Origin: Fibrobacteria bacterium
GTDB lineage: Bacteria > Fibrobacterota > Fibrobacteria > UBA5070
Direction of reading: 5' to 3'
Length of the DNA stretch: 64,000 nt
NCBI GenBank assembly: GCA_020633825.1
Contig: JACKCV010000003.1
Location: 1-64,000, forward strand
Under the pieces are notes generated by a model. The model made no database searches and was not told where the DNA came from. It was given only the letters and a program-made list of their open reading frames with translations. The translations under genes and the position numbers were made by a program. Below are positions 39,433-48,042 of this stretch, in pieces. How positions within the stretch are numbered: position 1 is the stretch's first letter; every line of letters begins with the position of its first letter.

Positions 39433-40167
39433 CTACCGCCTCGGAGGTGGCAGCACGAAGGAGCCTGCGGGACCGGTCAGAAGCAGGAGCCGGTCGCGAG
39501 CGCCGCGAGGCAGGACGAGACGGATTCCGTCCGCTTTCCCCTCGGAGCGCGTCGGGATGCGCCGCCCGGAAGGGTCGTGGACCGCCCACTCCCCCGAGAA
39601 ATTCAACGGGAGGTGCACGGCATTCTCCTCCCGCCAGGGGCGCGCCGCGGTTCGCGGTCGGCTCGGATCCACGGCCGTCGACCAAGTGTAGCCGATCCAT
39701 TCGACCATCATCGAGCCGCGGATGGTGTCGGCCACCGCGGTGTCGGCCGGAGTGAGTTTGTACTCCAGCAGGAGGGAATCGCCCGGCTTCAAATCGATCC
39801 GGTAGGTGCATGCAGTGTTATCCCAGGCACCCAACTCGAGGCGAGGGACACGTGGACCACCCCAGCCGCTCAGAATCCAGTCGTACCAGACCGTCGAGTC
39901 GTAGGACCACGTATAGCCGCCGGGAAAATTGGCGGAACCTTCCGCCAAACACCCCTCGACTTTGCTCACGTCTGGAATCCGGATCCAGTACCGCCAATAG
40001 TCCTGCCCGAGGGGATTGGGGTAGCAGGCGAAGGGATCGGGGTCCAGGTTTGATCCCCTATAGAATGTAAGGGAACACCATTCCGTGGTGGAATCGGCAG
40101 GAAGTTTGTTTGCCTGACCCGCTCCACAGAGAAGGCCAACCAGTATGAGAAGAATCTTGTTCACCAT
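39433..40167 (-). CDS. Secreted protein of the tandem array, copy C
   Basis: 244 aa from ATG 40167. The ends are nearly identical to copies A and B, but the centre differs: CLAEGSANFPGGYTWSYDS in place of CLAEISSPFPPGQVWPYD, with a two-residue longer stretch. This mosaic suggests conversion between copies. Its start overlaps the last 7 bp of the metalloprotease gene, so it is probably expressed with it. Confidence 0.8.
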   Translation of the reverse strand: MVNKILLILVGLLCGAGQANKLPADSTTEWCSLTFYRGSNLDPDPFACYPNPLGQDYWRYWIRIPDVSKVEGCLAEGSANFPGGYTWSYDSTVWYDWILSGWGGPRVPRLELGAWDNTACTYRIDLKPGDSLLLEYKLTPADTAVADTIRGSMMVEWIGYTWSTAVDPSRPRTAARPWREENAVHLPLNFSGEWAVHDPSGRRIPTRSEGKADGIRLVLPRGARDRLLLLTGPAGSFVLPPPRR

Positions 40168-42827
40168 GGGTAGAGCCCCTTCAAGTCGAACCGTTTGGAA
40201 ACCAAATTGATCACCCCTTTTCGCGCCGGGCTTTGCAAGTGAAGCGCACCCTCCTTCTCGATGGAAATGATCGTCCAATCCGCGTGATCCTGTTGCCAGC
40301 GCGTGTCGAAGGCGGGCCAAGGGGCATCACCGGCACCACGCAACTGGACGAACCACGGCACCTCCAGCGTACCTCCCACGCGTCCATCGACGACCACGGA
40401 ATCTCCGAACAGGTCCGGAGGCTGCAGGTCGATGATGCCATTGGCGTTCCAGTCGATGGGCGTTCCCGGCTCCCGCAAGGGGAGCTCGCGCCCATGCCGG
40501 TCCCGGCATCGCGCCAAGCCTTCCCATTCGCGTAAGCTGTCGAGCCGGATCGTGCAATAGGTCCCTGCCGAATACCCAATGCTCGCGGGTCCGAGATCCG
40601 CGCGTGTCTGGCGGAAGGCCGTTTGCGGATCCATGCGTCCACCGCTCTCGTACAGGATGGTGTCGTCGGCATTCGCCCGCCCCCCCGTATGGGAGGGATC
40701 ACGCCACCAGCGCACCACGAACCAAGGATTGGAGAAATCCGTCCAGTTGCTCCAGATCCCGCCTCCCTCGGAGGAAACCGGGAGGGGCTCCGCACCGCAC
40801 CAACGGGTGGCTCCCCAGGAATCCTCTACCTGCGGCACGCAACGCTGGGTCCGCCCCCAGGAATAGGCGTAGTTCATCACCCCGTCGTACGTCAGTGCGA
40901 GGCCCGTCCCCCCCTTTCCAGATCGCTGTCCATGGTGCATCAGGCCCAAGGTGTGTCCATACTCATGCAGGACACCCGCCCACAGGCTCCAATCCATCTG
41001 AATCCCGGTCAATGATATGACGAAATGTTCCAGCGCGTAGCCTCCGTCTGCATACGGAGGTGCATTCGTCGCGACCAGTACACCCACGGTCCACACATCG
41101 CGCAGGGGATCGCGAGTCCATCCCTCGAACAGCTTCCCCATCAGATCCCGCCGTTCGTCGGGCATGGATTGGGTCGAGGTGTCGGGTCCGCATACCACTA
41201 CCTTGCTCCCCGCGTTCAACCGTCCGTCGCCGTTGATATCAAAAGAATACGGACCGCGATCCCGATCCACACCACCCGATGACACCAACACTCCGCCTCC
41301 ATACCGCGGCATCGCCAAATCAAGGTTTCGGTCCGCTTCCTGTCCGGCGTCGAGATGCAGGACCACCGTGTAGTCGGGGACCCGCGCCGCCCAGGCCGTG
41401 TCGATCCAAGGCTTGTCGGAGGGGTCGGCGAACAGCTCGACCATACGGTCGAGGTAGGCGGGATTGCGAAGCGCCGGATCGAAGTTGGTGCGAAACAGGG
41501 ATGGATGGAGGGGAGCTTCTACACAAGCGTTCGTGGCGGCATCCCAGGCCAGCGCGACATCCGCGGCGTGGGCACGGATGTCGGTGGAATCCTGCCACAC
41601 CAGACGCAGAAACAAGTCGCGTCGGAGGGGATTCATCAGATCGCGGCGCGTGGTGTCGAGAGCCCAGCCCCACGAGTGGTTGTAATGCGATGCCTCGGTG
41701 GTGATTCCCGCCGACGCTCCAAACACCCCGGAGCGTCCGAAAAACTCCAGCCCATCGGAGAGCCCATCTCTGTCGGTATCCTCGAGAATAGGGTCTGTTC
41801 CAAGACGGAATTCCACGGAATCAGGGATTCCGTCCAAATCGTAATCCTCCCCGAATCTCGAATCCCCCACGTAAGGCTGGAACCGAATCGTGCCGTTGTA
41901 CTGGTGGATCTCGACTTCACGAGCCCACAAGCTCCCCTCGAAAGTCACGCTCGACGACAGCGACACCTTGGCCCGCGGCGCCGCGAGGGTTCCAAGGAAC
42001 CTTGAGCCGCCGTTGAGGTGCAATTCCGCGGTGCCGCTGTAGCACCACAGGAGCGCCCGGGCATCGACGGTCTGTCCGGCCCAGCTTCCTCCGGTCATGC
42101 GAGCATTATCGGCGAGGAACTCCTCGGTGACGTCGATGCGCATGCTGTGGTGCGAGACTCCCTTCGAGCTTTCCTTGTTGTAGCTCTCCAGCACCAAGTT
42201 CGACCCGGAATTGAGCACTAGACTCCGGAACTGGAAGGCCCCGCCACGAAGAATCAAAGTTCCGCCCGCGCGCACCGTCACGTCGGAGTAGGTGTTGGTG
42301 AGGTATGCCAAGCGAAGAGTGTCGCCACGCTCCACGACCTTCGATGCTCCCGGGGCCACGACCACGTTTGGCAGATCGAATCGCAAAGGATGGAGCGATG
42401 TATCGGTCACCACCGCTCCAGGCGCCAAGGCACCAGCCTGCGGCTGCCGGATCCCGCCCAGGCGCAAATCACCAAAGACACCAGAGGACCGTCCCAAGCT
42501 CCAATCTCCGCGTACCCAGGTATACGCGTTGAGTGTGGTCCCCGTACCCATGCGCAGATCGCCTCCCACGCCCGTCCGCCAAGGTCGGACCTTCACTCCA
42601 TCGTTGAGCTTCAAATCACCGGAGGTGTAAATGCCGTAGGACATCAGACGGGGATCCATGTGCTCATGGTCCCAGTCGAACGGAGCGCCGTTCTGCAGTG
42701 GCAGACCAAAGGCGACAGCGGGGAGCAAGCCAATCAACAGAGTCCGAAAAGGTCTCCAGCGGCATGGATCATGCTGGGGGGGGTATGAAGCATCGAGGAA
42801 TTCCTTCCGACAAAGGGCACGATCCAC
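40161..42827 (-). CDS. Secreted metzincin-type metalloprotease with polymer-forming N-terminal region; start crosses a C8 tract
   Basis: 888 aa as an uninterrupted frame from a GTG at 42827, which has no ribosome site. A hydrophobic signal lies at residues ~28-42 (RTLLIGLLPAVAFG). Residues ~60-320 have beta-helix-like repeats as in bactofilin-like or adhesin passenger regions. Residues ~340-370 carry calcium-binding thrombospondin type-3-like repeats (DYDLDGIPDSVE; DTDRDGLSDGLE). The zinc site HEYGHTLGLMHH starts at His621, with a Met-turn-like GVMNYAYS. The better start, ATG 42793 with GGAAGGA eight bases before it, is out of frame by the 8-base C run, see the separate entry. Confidence 0.8.
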   Translation of the reverse strand: MDRALCRKEFLDASYPPQHDPCRWRPFRTLLIGLLPAVAFGLPLQNGAPFDWDHEHMDPRLMSYGIYTSGDLKLNDGVKVRPWRTGVGGDLRMGTGTTLNAYTWVRGDWSLGRSSGVFGDLRLGGIRQPQAGALAPGAVVTDTSLHPLRFDLPNVVVAPGASKVVERGDTLRLAYLTNTYSDVTVRAGGTLILRGGAFQFRSLVLNSGSNLVLESYNKESSKGVSHHSMRIDVTEEFLADNARMTGGSWAGQTVDARALLWCYSGTAELHLNGGSRFLGTLAAPRAKVSLSSSVTFEGSLWAREVEIHQYNGTIRFQPYVGDSRFGEDYDLDGIPDSVEFRLGTDPILEDTDRDGLSDGLEFFGRSGVFGASAGITTEASHYNHSWGWALDTTRRDLMNPLRRDLFLRLVWQDSTDIRAHAADVALAWDAATNACVEAPLHPSLFRTNFDPALRNPAYLDRMVELFADPSDKPWIDTAWAARVPDYTVVLHLDAGQEADRNLDLAMPRYGGGVLVSSGGVDRDRGPYSFDINGDGRLNAGSKVVVCGPDTSTQSMPDERRDLMGKLFEGWTRDPLRDVWTVGVLVATNAPPYADGGYALEHFVISLTGIQMDWSLWAGVLHEYGHTLGLMHHGQRSGKGGTGLALTYDGVMNYAYSWGRTQRCVPQVEDSWGATRWCGAEPLPVSSEGGGIWSNWTDFSNPWFVVRWWRDPSHTGGRANADDTILYESGGRMDPQTAFRQTRADLGPASIGYSAGTYCTIRLDSLREWEGLARCRDRHGRELPLREPGTPIDWNANGIIDLQPPDLFGDSVVVDGRVGGTLEVPWFVQLRGAGDAPWPAFDTRWQQDHADWTIISIEKEGALHLQSPARKGVINLVSKRFDLKGLYPW
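42776..42783 (-). repeat. C8 homopolymer at the start of the metalloprotease gene
   Basis: Eight Cs on the minus strand lie 7 bases inside the frame that opens at ATG 42793 (good ribosome site GGAAGGA at 42802-42808). With eight Cs that frame stops after 18 codons; with nine (or six) it would enter the protease frame just before its signal peptide. Candidate phase-variation tract, or a sequencing error. Confidence 0.5.
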
Positions 42828-43119
42828 TCGGGGCGATGGAGCCCGACCGACTCATTCCAAAGTTAGTCAGGATCAAACCGCTTCTCTTGCCCGAAATCCC
42901 CCCCGAGGCCAGACGCATTCCCGGGAAAGAGGCTCCGGTTGGAGGACTCCCTGAAGAACGACTCTGCAGTCGATGTGGGTTTTGCGTGAACCATCGAAGA
43001 TGAATCGGCAGGAAAGCGCCAATTCACACGACATCCGGCACGACATTCCTGATCGCCCCTGCGGCGGAGCTCCGGAAGGCGACTCGTCTTCGACCGGTGC
43101 GCAGATTACCATTCACGGC
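42828..43119. other. Divergent intergenic region
   Basis: About 290 bp between the metalloprotease (minus) and a membrane protein gene (plus). An in-frame ATG at 43000 could extend the membrane protein by 40 residues. No promoter or repeat stands out. Confidence 0.4.
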
Positions 43120-44235
43120 ATGAATTCCTCCCCTCAGCCCATCCCACCTACCGGATTCCGCTGGATCTGGGTCTCCACGATCCTGGGAGCCATATCCGGA
43201 ATCATCTATGGCGTGCTCCACCTGGTGTTCGTCCTGGTGGGGGACGGACAGGGGATCGTCGCCGCCCGCACACCGGTCGGAGCCGCCATCCTGGCCGGGT
43301 TGGCGGCCATCTGGTTCGCTTCGACAATTTCCGCAGGTGCCCTGATCGGCTTGGGCCTCTCCGCATGGCGACACTCCTCCAAGGGGGCTTCCTCCAACCA
43401 CCCCGTCGCCCAACTGGCATCGGGACTCCAACGCTCCCTGTCGGAAATCGCCCTCGGAGCGCTCCTCCTGGCGGCCGCCTGCTGGGGAATCTGGTCTTGG
43501 ATCGGATCCGCCCTGACCTTCGGAACCGGGGCTTTCCTCGCCCTGTGGCTCCCTTTGGTGGCCTGGCTTTCCCTTTGGACTCTCGCGGCATGCTCCGCAC
43601 TCCCGAAACTCGCCGCCCATCTGCCCACCTCCAAAGGCGAATGGTGGGAGGAAATCTCGACGGGAATGCTCGGATCCATCCCCGAAACATTGCGGAGCCT
43701 CCTGGAGCACGTACGTTCCGTGCTCGTGTATTCCGGGGTCGCTTGGGCCATTTTCCTGGGAGCCATCAGCTGGCAGGCTCAACGCGGGGATTCGGGACTC
43801 CTCGGTTTCGCGGCTCCGGGAACGGGATGGCTCCTCGCCTTGGCGGCATTTGTCCTGGTGGAACTTGGACTCCTGGCCTACCATGCGCTCACGCTCCGAG
43901 CGGTCGTGGTGGGAAACATCCGAAATCGCCTGCTCGATCTCGCCCTCACTTGGATTCCGTTGGAAAACCTGGCCCAAATCCCTTCGGCACCGGACCTTCT
44001 CAAGAAAGCGACGCTCCCTCCAAGCGGCATCCCCTGGATCGCCCGTTTCCTGTGGAGGAAGATCGGCGGCAAGCTGGACCCCATCATCGAGGGGTGGGAC
44101 AAGTGGTCCGCATCCCCCGATCCCCGCGCGAATCTGAGGGAATTGCTGTCGGCGGAGGGCATCGACGGCCAGACCACCCAATGGATCGGGCTGACACAAA
44201 TCGGAGCCGCGATGGTGTGGCTCTTCCTGTTCTGA
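43120..44235 (+). CDS. Integral membrane protein of unknown function
   Basis: 371 aa from ATG 43120 (weak ribosome site; an upstream ATG at 43000 is possible). About seven hydrophobic segments (for example ILGAISGIIYGVLHLVFVLV, ALGALLLAAACWGIWSWIG, WLLALAAFVLVELGLLAYH), then a soluble C-terminal part ending in another hydrophobic segment (IGAAMVWLFLF). No family recognised. It converges with ptxD. Confidence 0.7.
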   Translation: MNSSPQPIPPTGFRWIWVSTILGAISGIIYGVLHLVFVLVGDGQGIVAARTPVGAAILAGLAAIWFASTISAGALIGLGLSAWRHSSKGASSNHPVAQLASGLQRSLSEIALGALLLAAACWGIWSWIGSALTFGTGAFLALWLPLVAWLSLWTLAACSALPKLAAHLPTSKGEWWEEISTGMLGSIPETLRSLLEHVRSVLVYSGVAWAIFLGAISWQAQRGDSGLLGFAAPGTGWLLALAAFVLVELGLLAYHALTLRAVVVGNIRNRLLDLALTWIPLENLAQIPSAPDLLKKATLPPSGIPWIARFLWRKIGGKLDPIIEGWDKWSASPDPRANLRELLSAEGIDGQTTQWIGLTQIGAAMVWLFLF

Positions 44236-44281
44236 TCGTCCCCCATTCCTGGCGATCGAACCGAAGCTCTCCCCGAACGAT

Positions 44282-45268
44282 CTACAGGGAGAGGATCGAA
44301 TTCCGTTCGGCGTCCTCCCGACGGGACAGGGCATCCAGAAGACGCCTTGCGGCTTCCCATTCGATGGCGTACCGGACGGAGTCCACGGCGGAACCCAGGT
44401 GCGGAGTCAACAGCGTCCGTTCGGAATCGATCCAATCCCGGGGCACAGCTGACGGACGCTCGGGCAGGGAAAGATCTTCGAACTCGTAGACATCGGTCGC
44501 CCAGCCTCCGATGACCCCCGCCGCCAGTGCCCGGGAAACGCTCGTCTCGTCGACCGTACCACCACGCCCGACGTTGACCACGAGGCATCCGGGTGCGAGT
44601 CGCTCGATTCTCGAGGCATCGAACCAATGGAATGTCCCCCGCCCCAGGGGAAGGGCGAGGATGACCATGTCCATCCCTTCGGGAAGATCCGCGTGGCAGT
44701 CCATCCCCATCCCGTCCACCTTCGCGCGGACGACGGGATCGCTCTCGATGCCAACGGGTCGGGCACCCAAACCCCGGAGCATGCGGGCGACGGCGCACCC
44801 GATCTTTCCCATGCCCACCACCCCGACCCGGGAACGGGCAAGGGTCTTTCCATACAATACGGGCTTCCAGCCGGAGAATCCTCCGGATCGAACCCATCGA
44901 TCCCCGGACATCACTCCCCTGGCCAACCCCAGAAGGAGGGAGACCGCGAGTTCGGCGGTGGGCTCGGTGAGGAGATCCTCGGAACGATGGACCGCGATCC
45001 CGCGCTTGCGACACCCCGCCTCATCGATGTTGTCGCCCCCTCTCAAGCAGGCGGCCACGACTCGAAGCCCCGGGCAGGCGTCGAGGAAGGTGTCGTCGAT
45101 GCGATCGGTCATGAAAGCCATCAGGCCCCAGGCATCCCGGCACGCTTCCCGCAGTCGATGCGGCCCCCAAGGGCCCTCCTCGCGATTGGCTTCGAGTTCG
45201 AAGCGCACTTCCAAGGCATGGAGGACTTCCGGATGGATCCGGCAGGAGATCGCGACCTTGGGTTTCAT
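44282..45268 (-). CDS. ptxD: Phosphite (phosphonate) dehydrogenase-like D-2-hydroxyacid dehydrogenase
   Basis: 328 aa from ATG 45268. PtxD oxidises phosphite to phosphate with NAD. The order of blocks follows the known enzyme closely: PKVAISCRIHPEVL, AFMTDRIDDTFLDACPGLRVV, LLTEPTAELAVSLLLGLAR, VRSGGFSGWKPVLYG, NAD fold VGVVGMGKIGCAVARML, catalytic Arg in VVNVGRGGTVDE, Glu in ATDVYEFEDL, and His in LLTPHLGSAVDSVRY. It is the last gene of the phosphonate operon; its ATG overlaps the stop before it (ATGA). Confidence 0.85.
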   Translation of the reverse strand: MKPKVAISCRIHPEVLHALEVRFELEANREEGPWGPHRLREACRDAWGLMAFMTDRIDDTFLDACPGLRVVAACLRGGDNIDEAGCRKRGIAVHRSEDLLTEPTAELAVSLLLGLARGVMSGDRWVRSGGFSGWKPVLYGKTLARSRVGVVGMGKIGCAVARMLRGLGARPVGIESDPVVRAKVDGMGMDCHADLPEGMDMVILALPLGRGTFHWFDASRIERLAPGCLVVNVGRGGTVDETSVSRALAAGVIGGWATDVYEFEDLSLPERPSAVPRDWIDSERTLLTPHLGSAVDSVRYAIEWEAARRLLDALSRREDAERNSILSL

Positions 45269-46209
45269 CGCCGGGCCGTTTGCCGAAGTTGGACCGCCTC
45301 CATCAAGCGACGGAAGGCACCGATGTGGTCGGGCAGGTCGCCGAGATACCGTCCGCGCAGCTCGCACACCGCCATGCCGTCGAATCCGTCCCGCAGGACG
45401 GGCCCCAGCACGGCCTCGAAGTCGATGTCCCCGAGACCGGGGGGCATGTGCATGTCGCCACGACCGAAGGGCACCTGGTGGGTCTGGGTCTTTTCCGTCC
45501 AGTTTCCCGTTCGACCGAAATTGTCATGGACGTGGAGATGGATGACGTGTTCGGCGAGAAGCCGGGCGGCATCCGATTCTACGTATCCGTGGAGGCGGGA
45601 GGTCATGTGCAGATGTCCCGTGTCGAGGCAGATTCCGACATTCACGCGATCCACCCGAAGCACGAGATCCAGCAACCGATCCGGGAATTCGACCGCGCAA
45701 TAGGGGGAATAGGGAAGGTACGGACGGGCGTTCTCGAGGGCGATGCGGACTTCGGGAAAGGCATCGGCCGCCTCCCGCAGCAGGCGCACCTCCTCCTCCA
45801 GGCGCTCGAGCCGTTCCTGTTCCCCGGGAAGGGCCGGCGGCAGGACTCCGAAATCCGTCTCGGCGACCCATCGCCCCGGATGGACCACCAGGACTTCCCC
45901 ACGGGTGAGCGCACAGAATTCCAGGCACGCGTGCAGGACGGACCGGTGCAGATCGAGCTCCCGGCGAGCCTGGAGGTCCAGGGTATCGGGGGCGTGCACG
46001 GAGAGGCGAAGTCCATGGTCGTCGAGGAGGTTCCGGAATTCCCGCGTCCGACGGAGATCGAGTCGACCGCACCGGATGACGTCGAGACCGTGCACGCCCA
46101 CCTCGACGGCGCCCAGTCCGAGCTCCACGGCGCAGGACAGATCCCCGGGAAGCTTGGCCAGGGATCCGTCGAGCCGCGCGTCGTGGATGTTCGTCGACAG
46201 CGTCAGCAC
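45265..46209 (-). CDS. Sugar phosphate isomerase/epimerase-like TIM-barrel protein in the phosphonate operon
   Basis: 314 aa from a GTG at 46209 that overlaps the phnM stop. The fold is the AP-endonuclease-2/xylose-isomerase-like barrel: RLSVHAPDTLDL, VVHPGRW, RIALENARPY, NVGICLDTGHLHM, HLHVHDN, GDIDFEAVLG, with metal ligands His, Glu, Asp, His. In this operon it may act on a ribose-phosphate intermediate of the C-P lyase pathway or on another sugar-linked phosphonate; this is inference. Confidence 0.85.
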   Translation of the reverse strand: MLTLSTNIHDARLDGSLAKLPGDLSCAVELGLGAVEVGVHGLDVIRCGRLDLRRTREFRNLLDDHGLRLSVHAPDTLDLQARRELDLHRSVLHACLEFCALTRGEVLVVHPGRWVAETDFGVLPPALPGEQERLERLEEEVRLLREAADAFPEVRIALENARPYLPYSPYCAVEFPDRLLDLVLRVDRVNVGICLDTGHLHMTSRLHGYVESDAARLLAEHVIHLHVHDNFGRTGNWTEKTQTHQVPFGRGDMHMPPGLGDIDFEAVLGPVLRDGFDGMAVCELRGRYLGDLPDHIGAFRRLMEAVQLRQTARR

Positions 46210-47348
46210 GAGCGGTAGACCTCGCGACCGCGCGACCAGGTTCGCACGATGTCGGGAAGACCATGCCGGTCCGCGACCAGGATCAGGTCGGCGGAGAGTC
46301 CCTCCCGGATCGATCCGACCCGATCGGCGATGCCCAGAGCCTTGGCCGGAGCGGAACTCGCCATCGCCACGGCTTTCTCGATCGGCATCACCCCCCAGGA
46401 GGGGAGCAGGAAAACGGCATGGAGGAGCGATTGCGGCAAGTAGTCGGAGCAGAGGACATCCCCCAGACCCGCCTCGATGGCCGTGCGAACCGACATGTTG
46501 CCCGCTTGGGATCCACCACGCACCAGATTGGGCGCACCCAGGCACGAAACCAGGCCGGCGTCTCGAGCATGGCGGGCCGTGTCGAGGTCGACGGGGAATT
46601 CGCTCATCGACACGCCATGGCTCACGCACCACTCGATCTTGCGTGGCGAATCATCGTCGTGGGACGCCATCGCGACCCCGCGGCTCCGGCAGATTGCGGC
46701 CATCGCCTCGACCGCCCCGATCACCCCTTCCTCGATGGCTCGGCGCTTCCGGTCGAGGATCTGGTCCAGTTTCTCGGTGGTCAAACCGTAGACCTTCCCG
46801 TAGTAGGCGCGGTAGGCGTCCTCGTCGCGATACTGTCCCTGCCCGGGAGAGTGGTCCATGAAGGAGAGGAGTTCGATCCGACCTTGGTCCAGCAAGCGTT
46901 CGAGATGCGGAACCGCCTCCAGGTCGGTCACTTCGAAGCGGGCATGGATGCGGGTATCCACGCGAAGCCGGGGTGCCAGTTCGACGATCTGGTCGATCAG
47001 GGACGCGGCGAAGGCGTTCGACCGAAGCCCTTGTTCCATCTCGGCGAACGAGAGGGAATGGTAGATGGTGGTGACCCCCCAGGCCGCCAGGCACCGGTCG
47101 AGCTCGCGCACACCGATTTCCGTCGGGAAACGCGCCCCGGGACGGGGTTCGATGGCCTTCTCGATGGCGTCTGAGTGCATGTCGACGAAGCCGGGAAGAA
47201 GCCACGTGCCTCCGGCATCGACCCCCCTACCGGCTGACTCCCCTTGGGAGATCCCGGCGACGACCCCATCTTCGACCCGTACCACCGCGTCCTCGAGGAC
47301 TCCGTGCGGCAGCACCGCCTTGCAATTGTGGATCGAGAAGGAATTCAT
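46203..47348 (-). CDS. phnM: Alpha-D-ribose 1-methylphosphonate 5-triphosphate diphosphatase
   Basis: 381 aa from ATG 47348. An amidohydrolase-fold enzyme that releases pyrophosphate from the 5-triphosphate intermediate. Visible motifs: LLPGFVDMHSDAIEKAIEPRPG, SHDDDSPRKIEWC, GAPNLVRGGSQAGNMS and CSDYLPQSLLHAVF, all typical of PhnM. Its start overlaps the phnL stop (ATGA). Confidence 0.96.
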   Translation of the reverse strand: MNSFSIHNCKAVLPHGVLEDAVVRVEDGVVAGISQGESAGRGVDAGGTWLLPGFVDMHSDAIEKAIEPRPGARFPTEIGVRELDRCLAAWGVTTIYHSLSFAEMEQGLRSNAFAASLIDQIVELAPRLRVDTRIHARFEVTDLEAVPHLERLLDQGRIELLSFMDHSPGQGQYRDEDAYRAYYGKVYGLTTEKLDQILDRKRRAIEEGVIGAVEAMAAICRSRGVAMASHDDDSPRKIEWCVSHGVSMSEFPVDLDTARHARDAGLVSCLGAPNLVRGGSQAGNMSVRTAIEAGLGDVLCSDYLPQSLLHAVFLLPSWGVMPIEKAVAMASSAPAKALGIADRVGSIREGLSADLILVADRHGLPDIVRTWSRGREVYRSC

Positions 47349-48031
47349 GCGAGTCCCCCGATCCGGACCGTGCGATCGGTGATTCGTTCCAGGAGGACCG
47401 GGTCGTGGAAGATGCCCAGAAGGGTGGCTCCGCCGTTGCGCAACTCCTGGAGCAGTTCGACCACGACTTCGACCGATCCGGCATCCAGGGAGGCCGTCGG
47501 CTCGTCGAGCAGGAGCAAGGCCGGGCGCCATCCCACGGCCCGTGCGATGTTCACCCGTTGCTGCTCTCCGCCGCTGAACGTCGCCGGATAGGCCTCGAAC
47601 AATCGACGAGGAATGTGCAGCCGGTCCAGCAACTCGGCGGCTCGGGCGCGAGCCGTCTCGAGATCCGTCCCCAATCGGTGGACGATGGGTTCGGCGACGA
47701 GGTCCAACGCCCCGACCCGGGGGATGACGCGCAGGAATTGCGAGACGAAGCCGATCTCGGTCCGGCGAAGGTCGATCACCCGCCCCTCCTCCAAGGAGGC
47801 GAGGTCGACCTGGCCCATCGAAGGGGAATCGTACAGGATTTGTCCCGCCGAAGCCAGGTAGGTGCGGTGGACGCATTTGAGCACCGTGCTCTTGCCTGCG
47901 CCGGACGGGCCCGCGAGCCCGACGAATTCACCACGACCGACGTCGAAGGAAACGTCGCCCACGGCCGGCAGAGGGCCGCCTCCGAGCATGTGGAGATGGA
48001 ATGTCTTGGACAGATTTCTGACGCTGAGCAT
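47345..48031 (-). CDS. phnL: C-P lyase complex ATP-binding subunit PhnL
   Basis: 228 aa from ATG 48031; ATG 48046, overlapping the phnK stop, would add five residues. An ABC ATPase: Walker A GPSGAGKSTVLK, signature SGGEQQRVNIARA, Walker B LLLLDEPTASLD. It opens MLSVRNLSKTFHLHMLGG as in other PhnL. No membrane partner; it belongs to the C-P lyase machinery. Confidence 0.96.
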   Translation of the reverse strand: MLSVRNLSKTFHLHMLGGGPLPAVGDVSFDVGRGEFVGLAGPSGAGKSTVLKCVHRTYLASAGQILYDSPSMGQVDLASLEEGRVIDLRRTEIGFVSQFLRVIPRVGALDLVAEPIVHRLGTDLETARARAAELLDRLHIPRRLFEAYPATFSGGEQQRVNIARAVGWRPALLLLDEPTASLDAGSVEVVVELLQELRNGGATLLGIFHDPVLLERITDRTVRIGGLA

Positions 48032-48042
48032 TGGGAGGGACC

